Origin: Aphelenchoides besseyi | Lineage: Eukaryota > Nematoda > Chromadorea > Rhabditida > Aphelenchoididae | Length of the DNA stretch: 64,000 bases | Direction: 5' to 3' | Assembly: GCA_024699855.1 (NCBI GenBank) | Contig: JAMPIQ010000001.1 | Location: forward strand, 3,038,001 to 3,102,000 | In this document: positions 12,301-21,557 of the stretch, one piece after another | How positions within the stretch are numbered: position 1 is the stretch's first letter | Layout: each line of letters starts with the position of its first letter | The notes under the pieces: model-generated | What the model saw: only the letters and a program-made list of their open reading frames with translations | What the model was told of the DNA's origin: nothing | Databases searched by the model: none | Position numbers and translations under genes: made by a program

Positions 12301-13112
12301 GAACCATTGACGCAGACATGGATGTAGTGCTTCGGCGCTTTAGTTGCACCAACCGAGTAGCAGAGAAGGACGGAGTTGTGGTTGTAGACGGTTCAGAGTA
12401 CACGCACCCAACTCAGGCCGCACGTGCGATTAAGAAAGCTTTGCATAAGGTTTATCGTGAGGATATGCTTAGCGGATGGCGGAGTTTAACACGAGGGGGT
12501 GTAGTAGCTTGCCGTGAAGAGATTGACCAAGAACTCAGTTTCCTCTGGTCTTGTAAAGGACAAGTGTCGAAGGTCGTGTACAGGAATGTGATCGCAGCTC
12601 AAGAACAGTGCCTTTGGACTAGGGCTGTTGATCCGCTCTCGAGGTCGAAGCTATGCAGACATTGTGGAAAGTCCGTGGAGACGGTCCCGCATGTGGTCTC
12701 AGGTTGCGAGAAGTTCCGGTGCAATGTAGTAATCAGCCGTCACAACGCTGTTTGCAGATCGTTGTACTGGGAGCTGTGTAGAATCCATGGCTTGCCGTTG
12801 GTGCACTACACCCAACAAATCGATAGCGTAGTGGAGACCGAAGACAAGAGCGTCCGCATTCTATACGATCATCCGATAACAACACGGTACAAGTTGCTGC
12901 ACAATCGGCCAGACTTTGTAGTGTACGATAAGCGAAAAGGGTGCATAACCGTGATCGAAGTTAGCGTACCATGGTTTACCTGCTTGCGGGAAGCCACGGA
13001 ATTGAAGTTTCAAAAGTACGCGGTGAATTCGATGCTTAAGGATGACCCCGAAGCACTCCCCTATCCACATAACGAACTCAACTTGATGGCTGCGTTGGGA
13101 GAAGGGGTGTAA
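9345..13112 (+). CDS. R4 element polyprotein: Myb domain, reverse transcriptase, endonuclease
   Basis: Single intact ORF of about 1255 residues (numbering from the GTG at 9345). A Myb/SANT-like DNA-binding domain lies at about 36-95 (SRLWSKAEERLLWD, KGTWNDFYDVW). No N-terminal C2H2 finger is visible. The RT domain lies at about 520-800, with the catalytic Asp of AWVDFAKAFDS near 663 and YMDD at about 772-775. A CX2CX8HX4C knuckle lies at about 1104-1121, followed by the restriction-like endonuclease with RPDFVVYDK (Asp about 1190) and VIEVSVPW (Glu about 1205). The protein should nick 28S DNA and prime reverse transcription of its own RNA. The frame is open leftwards from 9345 to a stop at 9312-9314, inside the rRNA junction, and no ATG precedes the Myb domain, so initiation must be non-AUG or otherwise unusual, as in R2. 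No internal stops: potentially active. Confidence 0.94.
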   Translation: MHGRRENPAHAGSALPSSGEPAGTGPSGVRNAITSSRLWSKAEERLLWDVRSIYDVHVSKGTWNDFYDVWKRVTEYYGIGARTAKAISLRFATVKSQNLPDPDQTRMAELLPIMELPNDGLRVEASTVAADIGEVEILPENTLNRRVSEPQELNSSFEILPDGLLDGEIEEVLDMVETSSLANETGRPEECVNANPRGFVGVVAPMDPVSEDVQQQVEAAPNGMTGLVAGTQSGQYDENVRLSEGTSPNGSYGPVMTQNRRAIRDEREEAFVKAFERALNSPPASRRPLRIPPSVEEETWEWASRMVMRYLKLRPHHRGYLLRLNCLLYAIGHVIAEGFKRKFEPTRQARHDWYRDRKAEEVNLRKYIGYLTAELQRRKAQRPPTVRQRKNFAEIRRRYHIRKTSALRERLEQLKCQLKLLIERVKLRRDSEARGMLRRRSVRSLLTAIKTNSEGKESVNDGAQTCERVRAFWKPIVGEKKLFTWSTSLASWEQSFVPSVQVSTSDLGAQYAVWKKVVAKASPYKATGPDGIPNVLWKRVGAASRGLFDWFVELKQRRLRIPGWFTEGRVVLLSKGGDPSDPGNYRPIACLNSSYKFVTGHIAHQLTAQLTDLNILPKEQLAMRKGLWGCVHAQVLDRCLIKDAQLAAKSGSAKSKIAVAWVDFAKAFDSVPHSYIRSLLRMVGLAPETARLLKVLMSKWVVRYEVREGNTTYQSKRMKVQNGVLQGDTLSPLLFCLAVAPISHVLNSEFPLVETSHGSNTGEQLRLNHLFYMDDLKLYARSTKAVNQMLTKVREIASDIGLALNPKKCAIASNERQRTDEACLGIRPLAAGSVYKYLGIEQSIHVSESDAWERIKCHMSDRLNVLLDADRSIRQTVSDINTAVMPIASFMFMNVICGTGKFQSLVVKAEEFDKFIRRRLVESKARYKAASKDRMYLEAANGGLGLKSAEFALYNSITYGWCYVKCRPDLKPASSLFKRLAKRTKRTIDADMDVVLRRFSCTNRVAEKDGVVVVDGSEYTHPTQAARAIKKALHKVYREDMLSGWRSLTRGGVVACREEIDQELSFLWSCKGQVSKVVYRNVIAAQEQCLWTRAVDPLSRSKLCRHCGKSVETVPHVVSGCEKFRCNVVISRHNAVCRSLYWELCRIHGLPLVHYTQQIDSVVETEDKSVRILYDHPITTRYKLLHNRPDFVVYDKRKGCITVIEVSVPWFTCLREATELKFQKYAVNSMLKDDPEALPYPHNELNLMAALGEGV

Positions 13113-13535
13113 ACCTGACTTTCCAGCCGGCGTGAAGGTTGTGCCCATCATTATAGGGGGGTGTGGGGAAGTATTGCCAAGAATCTTAGGAGACTTGGAG
13201 GATGCGGGAATTCCGAGAGCGTCGGGTCGCCGAGTGCTTGAGAGATTGCAACGATCAGCGGTCGTCGAAGGCACACATCGTCTTATCAAGGCGCACCTCG
13301 CTCTGAAAGGTTGAAGAGTTCTGTAGTCGGTACATGAGAATAAGCTGAACTCCAAGAAATAGATGGTTGTGATCAGGGTGCACCGGGTTCAACCCGGAAA
13401 AGGCACAGGGGTAAAAACACGAGCATCGCCTCAGATGCCAAGTCTGTGGAGTTGACACTTAAGGAGTAGCGCCCCTAAGTGTAGAGAAGCAGATTAAAGA
13501 AAGTGAGTGACTAGTTTCGCTCAGCCCCCAGCGCG
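13113..13535 (+). other. R4 3' untranslated region
   Basis: From the ORF stop to the right target duplication. In the R2/R4 class the 3' UTR RNA is normally what the element protein recognises for target-primed reverse transcription. No A-tail or simple repeat closes the element; it ends in CCCCCAGCGCG directly at the duplication. Confidence 0.8.
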
Positions 13536-13550
13536 GTGACGCGCACGAAT
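13536..13550 (+). repeat. R4 target-site duplication, right copy
   Basis: Second copy of GTGACGCGCACGAAT, followed by the normal 28S continuation GGATTAACGAGATTCCCACT. Confidence 0.9.
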
Positions 13551-13578
13551 GGATTAACGAGATTCCCACTGTCCCTAA

Positions 13579-13618
<40 letters not shown>

Positions 13619-13625
13619 CAAAGAC

Positions 13626-13663
<38 letters not shown>

Positions 13664-14031
13664 TGACTTTGTGAAGAATCATGCATGGTGTAGCATAAGT
13701 GGGAGTGTTTCGGCACGCCAATGAAATACCACTACTTTCATCGTTTCCTTACTTATTCGGTTAGACGGGAAACGCACGCCTTCGCGGTGTGCTTGTGTTT
13801 GGTGTTAAGTTCGTGCGAACGGACGACCCGCGCCGAAGACAGTGTCAGGCGGGGAGTTTGACTGGGGCGGTACATCTATCAAACAGTAACGTAGGTGTCC
13901 TAAGGTAAGCTCAGTAAGGACGGAAACCTTACGTAGAGTAAAAGGACAAAAGCTTACTTGATCTTGATTTCCAGTACGAATACAGACCGCGAAAGCGTGG
14001 CCTATCGATCCTTTTGATTTGTAAAGTTTAC

Positions 14032-14078
<47 letters not shown>

Positions 14079-14101
14079 AGCCAAGCGTCCATAGCGACGT
14101 T

Positions 14102-14139
<38 letters not shown>

Positions 14140-14181
14140 CGTAGCAGAATGCGCAAAGCGTTGGATTGTTCACCCACTAAT

Positions 14182-14228
<47 letters not shown>

Positions 14229-14655
14229 TCCTACTGTCGAATTCGTTGTTGCAATAGTAATCCTGCTTAGTACGAGAGGAACAGCAGGTTCAGACAATTG
14301 GTTTATGCGCTCGTCCGATCGGACGCTGGTGCGACGCTACCATCTGGGGGATTACAACTGAATGCCTCTAAGTTGGAAGCCCGTCTAGTCAGGTTGACAA
14401 TACTCTCGTGCCCCGGTGTCGGGCGGTACTCTTATGCGTTGCACTCGCGTGCGGCGTAGCTCAAACCCCATAGTTGGCCTTGCCTCGTGGTTTAACTACC
14501 GCTTGGTTGTCGATTCCATACGACTTTGTGTGGTGTAATGTCGGGGTGCAAGATCGCTTGAATACGACTTGACTACTGGTCAAGGGGTTGTAAGCAGCAG
14601 AGCAGTCTTTACACTGCGATCTGTTGAGACTACCCTTTGATCGGATGAATCTGTT
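13536..14655 (+). rRNA. 28S large-subunit rRNA, 3' part
   Basis: Resumes at the duplicated target and includes GGATTAACGAGATTCCCACT, AGGGAACGGGCTTGGCA, the sarcin-ricin loop region (TAGTACGAGAGGAACAGCAG) and the terminal GCAGAGCAGTCTTTACACTG stem. The 3' end is estimated near 14655 from the last conserved helix. Together with 6733-9325 this makes a complete 28S interrupted only by the R4 element. Confidence 0.94.
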
Positions 14656-14695
14656 TTCGTCCATTTCATTATTGTATCCTCTACCTGAAGACTTT

Positions 14696-14783
14696 AGTCC
14701 GATTGCTGATTGGGGACTAGTCAGCAGTTGGACTACAAACGGAAGGTCTGATTGCTGATTGGGGACTAGTCAACAGTTGGACT
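14696..14783 (+). repeat. Two tandem hairpin units just downstream of 28S
   Basis: Two near-identical 37-38-bp units at 14696-14734 and 14746-14783. Each contains GATTGCTGATTGGGGACTAG and ends in CAGTTGGACT. Each folds on itself: GTCCGATTGCTGA pairs with TCAGCAGTTGGAC using two G-U wobbles, with the loop around TTGGGGACTAG. The position, about 40 nt after the 28S end, suits a 3' ETS processing or Pol I termination signal. That role is inferred from position only. Confidence 0.6.
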
Positions 14784-15542
14784 TTCTTTTATCAGTCATT
14801 TCCCAATTATTGTATTTCGCGTATTCGAACTTGTACTTGTTTTACTAATAAACTAGATTTCCATTAAAGACGAATCGGTTATTTCTTCAGAATCTTAGTG
14901 GAGTAACGAATGAATTCAAAAGTTGAGTTGGTTGACTCTTTAATAGCACCTGTGATTCATTCTTTTTTAATATGAAACAGACAGTTATTTGTAACAATTT
15001 GAACCCAAACGAACCGAATTATTTGCATCGGCTTGGATTGAGATGTTGTTGGCAATCGTAGAAACAACGATTGCAAAAAATGAAAGTGCATGGGAAATGA
15101 GCTTCCGTAAAACAAAACTACTGTTATTTCGACAGTTCACTCTTGAAGGAATTTCTGGATTATTTTATTGAACAAACACATAAGAAACAACGAGCTTTGT
15201 ATCTGAAGACAAAATACTCAAAGAACAAAACATTCTGACATTGATCTTAATACAAAAGATTACAATTTAACTGTTAAAACAATTGGGTACAATATGTTGT
15301 GACTTTTGGTCAAACATTTTTCAAGAAAACGGCTATTTCGAATTACCGAGCGGACAAGATCAGTCATTCTTCCTGCTGTCCCACAATGGACAAAGTCTGT
15401 GGGTTTTCGGAACTTTGGACAGGAAAAAATCATGAAAACTTGGATTCCGGAACGAATGGCGTTGCATTAACAACCAAGCCAAATTGGACAACGAGTCTAC
15501 GGTTCTAAAACAACACTTTGATATTCGAAGCTTCTCATGAAC
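14784..15542. other. AT-rich intergenic DNA, no gene seen
   Basis: Boundary between the rDNA unit and the next protein gene. No second rDNA unit begins here. No reading frame has protein-like composition, and no tRNA-like fold was noticed. Confidence 0.5.
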
Positions 15543-16569
15543 TTACTCATATTGGAAACGGTAGATAGCTTCGTTGAATTCCTTTTCGCGAGCAGCATAT
15601 CCAAATGGCTCCAATTCGTTGTTCCAATTGAACGCGTAGACGATGAGCAGCCCATCGGTTAGAGTCATGGACTCTATTCGACCGTCCACCTCGTTGTTTG
15701 TTCTCTCCCATTTCATCTGGAGGATGTCGAACTTTAAAATAGTCGAAATATCGTTGTTTCGATCAAATATTGGCGCCAAAAGTTTGTTGTTAATCCACAA
15801 AGGTGGAACCTGTAGAACATAGTATAACTAAATAACAAATGGTAAACTTACCAAACTATTTCTGATCTCTACATCGATCTCCTCCTTGACCTTGTGCTCA
15901 GTTTTCGATCCGTCAATCAACGAGATCTCATAGAGCGTCTTTGTGTTGACGATGGTGTTTTCATCAACTGGGAAGCCAAATAATTTTCCATCGCGAACTA
16001 TGGGCGACCAAAGATCGTGAGGAATGTCGGCGACCTTCACTTCGGACAAGATTCCATTGGTCAAGTCGACGGTGTAGGTGTAGGAACGGTCAGTCAAATA
16101 GGCGTTCAAAGTGGTTGGTTGTGTGCGAGTGTAACTGAGCTCTCCCAAATACTTGACCGCGTCGATGTGCAGAACAAAGTCGATGTTGAAGTTGCCGTTG
16201 AACCAATATCGTTTGCTTCCTGGATTGGTATGTACAATCCCACAAACTGTTGAACTATCAATAAAATACAGTAGTTCTAAAGCCAAACTACTGTGCATTC
16301 CTCGTTCATTAATGGCACATGAATCAACGTGAATTTCTCTAAAAATTAGATGATCAAAAGATTATAGACCTCAAATACTTTTTGGTCCCATTGAATGTAT
16401 CCAAAATCCAGTTTGTTCGCTGGTCGGATTCGAAGAAGATGACGAAACGCTCATCAGCTCCATAAGTCTTGCACATATAGGCGCCTCCTTTGCTATCAAG
16501 TACGCTAATCAGACTGCGTTTTGATTGCAAGAGAGCGCTGTTTCCGGCCGGACGACTATCTTCTGTCAT
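15543..16569 (-). CDS. Unknown protein, 314 aa, beta-rich, three exons
   Basis: Exons (minus strand): 16569-16379, 16338-15852, 15809-15543; introns 40 and 42 nt with GT-AG ends. Total 945 nt, whole codons. I do not recognise the family. The protein begins MTEDSRPAGNSALL, has no signal peptide or membrane segment, and is rich in short beta-type repeats with aromatic residues and Asp/Gly turns (for example SYTYTVDLTNG, KLFGFPVDENT, KWERTNNEVDGRIE), which suggests a beta-propeller or kelch-like fold without clear kelch signatures. The ATG at 16569 is the first in frame after an upstream stop. It is the first protein gene after the rDNA unit. Existence as a real gene is supported by clean splice sites and codon usage; function is unknown. 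Confidence 0.75.
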
Positions 16570-16856
16570 TGCTCAAAAAGAATCTCTGATAATCGGTTCT
16601 TATTCATAGCACTTGAACACGAACTGAACGCAAAGAAATTAACAGAAAACGATGAGATAAAAACTCAACAAGTACGCGGATCGTCTGTCGTTGAACAAGT
16701 GATCGAACACAAAAAGAACACTTTTGGTTGTGTCGAGTGGACAAATGAAAGGTTAGGCGACACCCAATCCACTATTTCTCCACCGCGATTGCTGCGAGCC
16801 AAAAGACGCTTTTGACCTTAGAAATCGATGCCTCTCGGTCATTCCCACGTACTTTG

Positions 16857-17497
16857 TACAGGGTGGCCCAAAATAACTTGTCATACAACTTGTGTGGAAA
16901 AACTTTTTTATCAATGATTTTTTGTTGACAATGTATACATTTTTTGGTCCCTATAATCCCCAAATTCATCTAATACCAAAATTAAAAAAACCAAATTTTC
17001 AAAAAAAGTTGTCTTGGTACCCCCTGTTGTCGATCTCTTGCTGGTTCTTCCTCTTCGGTTAAAACGATTAAAATGGTTCCGAAATTAAAAGTTTAAACGT
17101 TTCAAAAGGGTGATGATCAATTTTAAAGATTAAACAAAGTTTTTGTTGTTGACATCGGCAAGCAGACATAATTGCGCAAACGTATTGGCAATTTTTGCTT
17201 GTTTTTCCGATTTTCGTCTCTTTTTCATTTTTCTTCAACTTGTTTTGCTCAATGAGGTACACGAATCAACAGAAAGCTAATTTTTGCGTTTGTTCATCGA
17301 AGAGAAAACACCAGCGAAAGATCGACAACAGGGGGTACCAAGACAACTTTTTTTGAAAATTTGGTTTTTAAATTTTGTTATCAGATGAATTTGGGGATTA
17401 TAGGGACCAAAAAATGTATACATTGTCAACAAAAAATCATTGATAAAAAAGTTTTTCCACACAATTTGTATGACAAGTTATTTTGGGCCACTCTGTA
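16857..17497 (+). mobile_element. MITE copy 1 (641 bp, long terminal inverted repeats, TA ends)
   Basis: Starts TACAGGGTGGCCCAAAATAA and ends with the inverse (TTTTGGGCCACTCTGTA), flanked by TA dinucleotides typical of Tc1/mariner targets. Inverted repeats extend about 190 bp on each side, to the words around GTACCCCCTGTTGTCGATCT, leaving a unique centre of about 260 bp. It encodes nothing convincing. A second copy of the same length lies at 24434-25074 in the opposite orientation, judged from the centre. The terminal TACAGGGTG(G/T)CCC is shared with the mariner-like element at 25102-26756, so that family may mobilise it. Confidence 0.88.
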
Positions 17498-17703
17498 GAT
17501 CACTTAAAATTTTGTTGATTTTTTGGTACCCTATGTATAGATTGATTTTTAGCGGTTTCTATCGGTCCTACGGTATGCGTTTTTGTATTTGTTGTATTTG
17601 GGGTATAAAAAAATGCTGACTGTTTTCGAACTCAATGAATAGAATTTATTGACAAAAAAACAAATAAGTTGAAAAACAATCAATGAACGGCCACCAATCT
17701 GGA

Positions 17704-17939
17704 TCATAATCGGCAAATTCTGTCGTTCCATAAATAGGAATCCATATCATACTTTATTCGGTTTCCATCAAAGCGTTGACGTTCGTTGCCGGGTTTTTTT
17801 TCATACCATACATGTGCGTAATGGTACAGCGCGAGCTTCGTGTAGAAACTGGTGATAGGTACGATCGGTTCCCACGTTTGCATCGCTCTTTGTTGATGGC
17901 GGTGAACAAGTTCTTGCCCAATGATGGTGTTCTCTGCAG
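17704..17939 (-). CDS. Exon-like stretch, unknown protein, C-terminal end
   Basis: On the minus strand, an acceptor (TTCTGCAG at about 17940) is followed by about 77 codons of well-mixed, protein-like sequence including AMQTWEPIVPITSFYTK and FYTKLALYHYAHVW, ending in a stop at 17704-17706. It has no ATG of its own, so it would be the last exon of a larger gene. I could not settle the preceding exon (a candidate around 18010-18060 fits in only one phase). It could also be a decayed gene. Confidence 0.3.
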
Positions 17940-19743
17940 AAGACGAACGATAATCGCAAAGAGAAAGCTGAACAAAGTAAAATTTCCTTCAAATGTCTCT
18001 TTATACGGCATTCGTCGGTACTGCTCACAGCCGTTATGTTGTAATAGCGCTTGTGCTCATTGACTTACATCTGTTGGTGTTGAGAACGGCACCAGTTGGA
18101 CGATTAGCAGTCAGTTTAAGATTCATTCAAATACGCAGAACCATCGTTGAACACAAATTTGCATTGAGGATTTAAAATATATAAAGACATTAGTAAAACC
18201 CGACTACAATCAAACTAACCGAACAAGCATTTCATTACTGTCAATATTAGAAGACGATTATTCAAGGTTGAACATTTGTAGGTTTATCGCGATGTTGAAT
18301 GGAAACTAGTGGACAGGTTACAATAAACTTGATTCAAACGACCAGCTAGCAAACCGCTTTTTGAATTTCCTCTGACAGTAAGATCCCTTTCAAACGGACC
18401 ATTGTCTACCGTAACAAAACTCGCGGCAATTGTCTTTTATGGCTTTTACCGACGGTTATTATTTACCGCGCTACCATTGTTTGTAACCGATACTATGCGT
18501 TACCCAATAAACTGGTCAATTGAAAGTGTCACGGCGTGGTTTAGCGCGATGACTGGAGGCCAAGTCACATGAATAGCTATCCTCAAGTGTAGATGTGATC
18601 GGTCACTACTTATAGACGGTGTTCATCTAATTGAGTTTATCGATAGCCTTTTGCATACTTTTTCGTTTACTTTTGTTCATAGAATCGAAATTCCTTGGTT
18701 TGATATCGATTTTACTCTTTCGCTTCGATTTCAATTTCATTTGCTGTAGATCATTTCTCATTTATTTCTAATATCTACGACAGTAATAAAGTTTCTGCGC
18801 GCACCGAAGATGTGGGATTGTATCGAGCGAGAGTTATCCGCGTCATTGGAACTTGAATGGACGGCTGAACATACGTTCCATTGCTGGCCATCGTGCTTGT
18901 TCTTTGATCGTTTCCGGTTACGATCAATAGACTTCTGCGGGTTGTATTCCGATGTGCTTTTGCAGATCGTCCTCCAATCGAGTACGAAGACGTCAAAAAT
19001 TTTTCATGTTTTGTTGCCGCACAGTGTAAGGTTTTGTATTCTCCTTACAATAAAACCGAATAAATCTACTTAGGTAATAGAGAAGTTTATTTAAGTGATG
19101 GACAAAAATAAAGTACACAACTACACTTGATGAAGAAAAAAGGTCGAAGTAAGAGTTGGGTGGAGAGAAGATTCGTTAACGATAAATTGGAGGCGGGGTT
19201 AGGGGTGCGGCGCTCTTGAACTTGATTAAGAAGGAATTTATAACGGGACGTTACAACAGTAAGCTCGATAAAATGCTCATCCGGAAATATCGAAATTGCA
19301 AGCTTTTACTTGCGTTAATTTCGTCAAAAAATCTTAGGCGGCGAAGCGCAATTCAAGCTACTCCAATTCTTCACCCGATTTCTCGACCATTATCAGCACT
19401 CGGTCTTAGTGTCGATTGACCGTCGGTCGGACTCGATCGATTTTATCTCTTCAGTCAGCCTCACGTATGATCAGACTCTCATGCTGTAAACCAGCTACAG
19501 TATATTTCTGTTTGCATTTCAATTTGAATCTTTTACGCAATCATCTATAGTTTTCCAAATACTTTGATTAAGCAAAACCGTTGATACAACTCGGCGTGTT
19601 TAGCGTTTATATTCAAACATTATCATCTAAAGTCTACAATTTCCATCATATCCTCTTATTCTTAATTTCCGTTTAAACTTTCGTGTACTATTTCACGCGT
19701 TTCGGTAAATTACTAATTGTGTTGTATTTTCAGCACACTTAAA
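17940..19743. other. Intergenic DNA with one further exon-like minus-strand stretch
   Basis: Mostly AT-rich, no definite gene. At 18775-18996 on the minus strand there is an open stretch with a basic, Ser/Thr-rich composition (GGRSAKAHRNTTRRSLLIV, ending in a stop) that resembles the cytoplasmic tail of a receptor. No upstream exons could be linked to it, so I do not call it a gene. Confidence 0.3.
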
Positions 19744-20180
19744 ATGGATAATTTAGAAAACAATTTTCCGGAACAATCCGAATTCGAAGATAGTTTCGAC
19801 TACGAAGAGGAGCTTCGCCAAGCGGAGTTTTTTCAAGAGGAGCTTTGCGAAGAGAAGCTTTGTGAAGAATTCTTCGACATCAATATGGCAACTCTTGTTG
19901 AGCGAATGAAACTGTAAGTCGTTACTTAATTTTTTTCAAATTACTGTATTACTGTTTTTAGCAACTACAGTGAAAATGGAGAATGCATTTGCGTTTATCG
20001 GTAAGACAACGAAGCAGAACAGCCCTGCACAAACATCGTGGAAAATACCACAGACTCCAAAGCTTCCAGTACCAAGAGGAGGATCTAAAAGAGGCCGACT
20101 GGGATCCGTTCAACCTTTGGAAAGTGATGGCTGGTCACAATTTTTTATGTGACCAGCACCGCGAGTTGTTTTATCAATGA
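19744..20180 (+). CDS. Small acidic protein, 111 aa, unknown
   Basis: Exons 19744-19913, 19962-20000 and 20054-20180 join in phase (336 nt). The start ATG follows a good acceptor-like TTTTCAG at about 19733 and begins MDNLENNFPEQSEFEDSFDY. The N-terminal half carries a Glu-rich repetitive stretch (EEELRQAEFFQEELCEEKLC). The C-terminal part is mixed (DWDPFNLWKVMAGHNFLCDQ). No family is recognised. The frame ends in TGA at 20178-20180 but continues open beyond it in protein-like sequence, so the real product may be longer or the gene may be damaged. Confidence 0.5.
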
Positions 20181-20578
20181 TGCGGCGAGTACCATGTCGT
20201 ACCGGGTTTCGACTTCAGCTCGGTGGATGTGAAACTTCTCATCCTGGAGTTACGATTAAGATTGATATTCGAATATCAATTTTGATTCATGCTTGATTGA
20301 AGACATCAAGGGCGACATCTAGCACTAATGCGTGGCATTATTTCGAAACATCGCACCAAAAACCAACGAAAAGCTGGATTATAACAAAATGGATGCTTTC
20401 ATTTGCCAGCACTACGAACAGCCGTTGTGTTTTACACACCCCTGATGTTTATTTGATGAACTATTGCAGAATAACACATTACTGTGTCCAAATTGCACTG
20501 TAGAAGAGGAAGTAATTAAACCTCCTATTAGCACTGTCGAACCGGAAAACATTCAAATTAAGGGTCTTGAATGGTAGT
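20181..20578 (+). pseudogene. Coding-like continuation with CxxC motifs after an in-frame TGA
   Basis: After the TGA at 20178 the same frame reads CGEYHVVPGFDFSSVDVKLL. Further right, in other frames, come KLDYNKMDAFICQHYEQPLC (about 20370-20430) and LLQNNTLLCPNCTVEEE (about 20460-20515), which ends at a stop near 20578. Cys-pair motifs of this kind suggest a zinc-binding C-terminal region. I could not join the pieces with splice sites in one frame, so either introns escape me or this is the decaying tail of the preceding gene. Confidence 0.35.
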
Positions 20579-21557
20579 CACTTGTCCGCCTCTTTGTTTC
20601 CGGTTGTAAATAAACTTCTTGAATAATTTGTGAATTTGATGGAAGTGTTGTGTTAACATAAAAATTATTGTTGGTTTCGTTTGATGAACAATCGATGAAA
20701 AGGCCAATGTGACTATCACATGTTCTATAAACAAATGCGATGCAGCAAACTTGATGAATTCATTTGCTCAAGATATCTAACAATTTTTGGCATAAAATGC
20801 GAACAAGAACATAAGCTCGATAGAAAGAGCTTTACTAGCACCTATTCACAAATTCTCATCGACGAATTGCGTTTTCATGTTCACTACAAATACTCGTTCG
20901 GAATCACAATCTATTGGGAATATCGACAACGCATATGATGCTTGATTTAAAAACGAGCGTGGACAGATCCAGTGCAGAAGTCTAGCAATGACATTGACAA
21001 TTTTGTAGTGCTGTTTAAATTGGAAGAGCAGTAAAACTGTTAATGAGCAGCCCACTAGAGGCTTCTTCGAATGTTTTTTTTCGGACAGTCCGCTGAAATC
21101 GTTAGATCTCTGATTTCCATCTTTTTTTGGATGATTTCTTATCCGTTTGGTTGACCCTTCAATATTCCAAAAACAGTGCCGGTTCATTACAAGAATCTTC
21201 AATGGCACAATGCAAAAATGTGAACTTCGATGTTTGTCCAGTCGATAGTAGAGAGTACAAATAGCATGGCAAGTGAATTTGCATCCCACGGATTTGCATT
21301 ACAGAAACTTGCATAGTCACAAAACTGTTGAATCGACTTTTGTTTTGGATCGTCAGTTTGTCGATTTCTGTTTTCGCGTTTTGGTGAGCTCCGTGTTTTG
21401 CTCGCATTTCCTTTTCTGACTGCTGAAGCGGTGGTTGTTTCTGAGCTCCAACTCGGTTTCTGATTCGTGATCTTCGAGTGTCTTCTGAAGAATTCTGTTC
21501 TCATAGTTTTTGTTTCAGCTATTTGTAACTATCAATCTGTTCTGTTCGCGACTCGAG
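20579..21557. other. Intergenic DNA, no gene seen
   Basis: AT-rich. The longest open stretch, on the minus strand (20846-21289), has Cys/Leu/Phe-rich composition of the kind seen in non-coding AT-rich DNA and no splice or start context. Nothing else was recognised apart from the 5' region of the next gene. Confidence 0.5.

Larger units (their letters stand above)
9326..13535 (+). mobile_element. R4 non-LTR retrotransposon inserted in 28S rDNA
   Basis: A 4.2-kb insertion interrupts the 28S gene between the positions known as the R2 and R1 sites of insects, exactly where the R4 element of Ascaris and other nematodes sits. It has a 15-bp target duplication, one long ORF, a 3' UTR of about 420 nt and no poly(A) tail. 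The ORF has the layout of restriction-like-endonuclease elements (Myb-type DNA binding, RT, CCHC knuckle, PD-(D/E) nuclease) rather than the APE type. The 5' UTR is nearly absent. R4 elements are reported to be processed by HDV-like ribozymes at their 5' end. The first 100 nt here are GC-rich with hairpin potential (GTCC GTGCAT GGAC at about 9341-9354), but I did not fold it. Confidence 0.95.

Noticed and set aside
17068..17262. A 64-codon frame perfectly conserved between the two MITE copies
   Set aside because: Conservation reflects the recent duplication of the whole element, not coding selection; the frame has no start context or domain.
20846..21289. 147-codon minus-strand frame
   Set aside because: Cys/Phe/Ile-rich low-quality composition, no splice links and no resemblance to a family; likely chance in AT-rich DNA.
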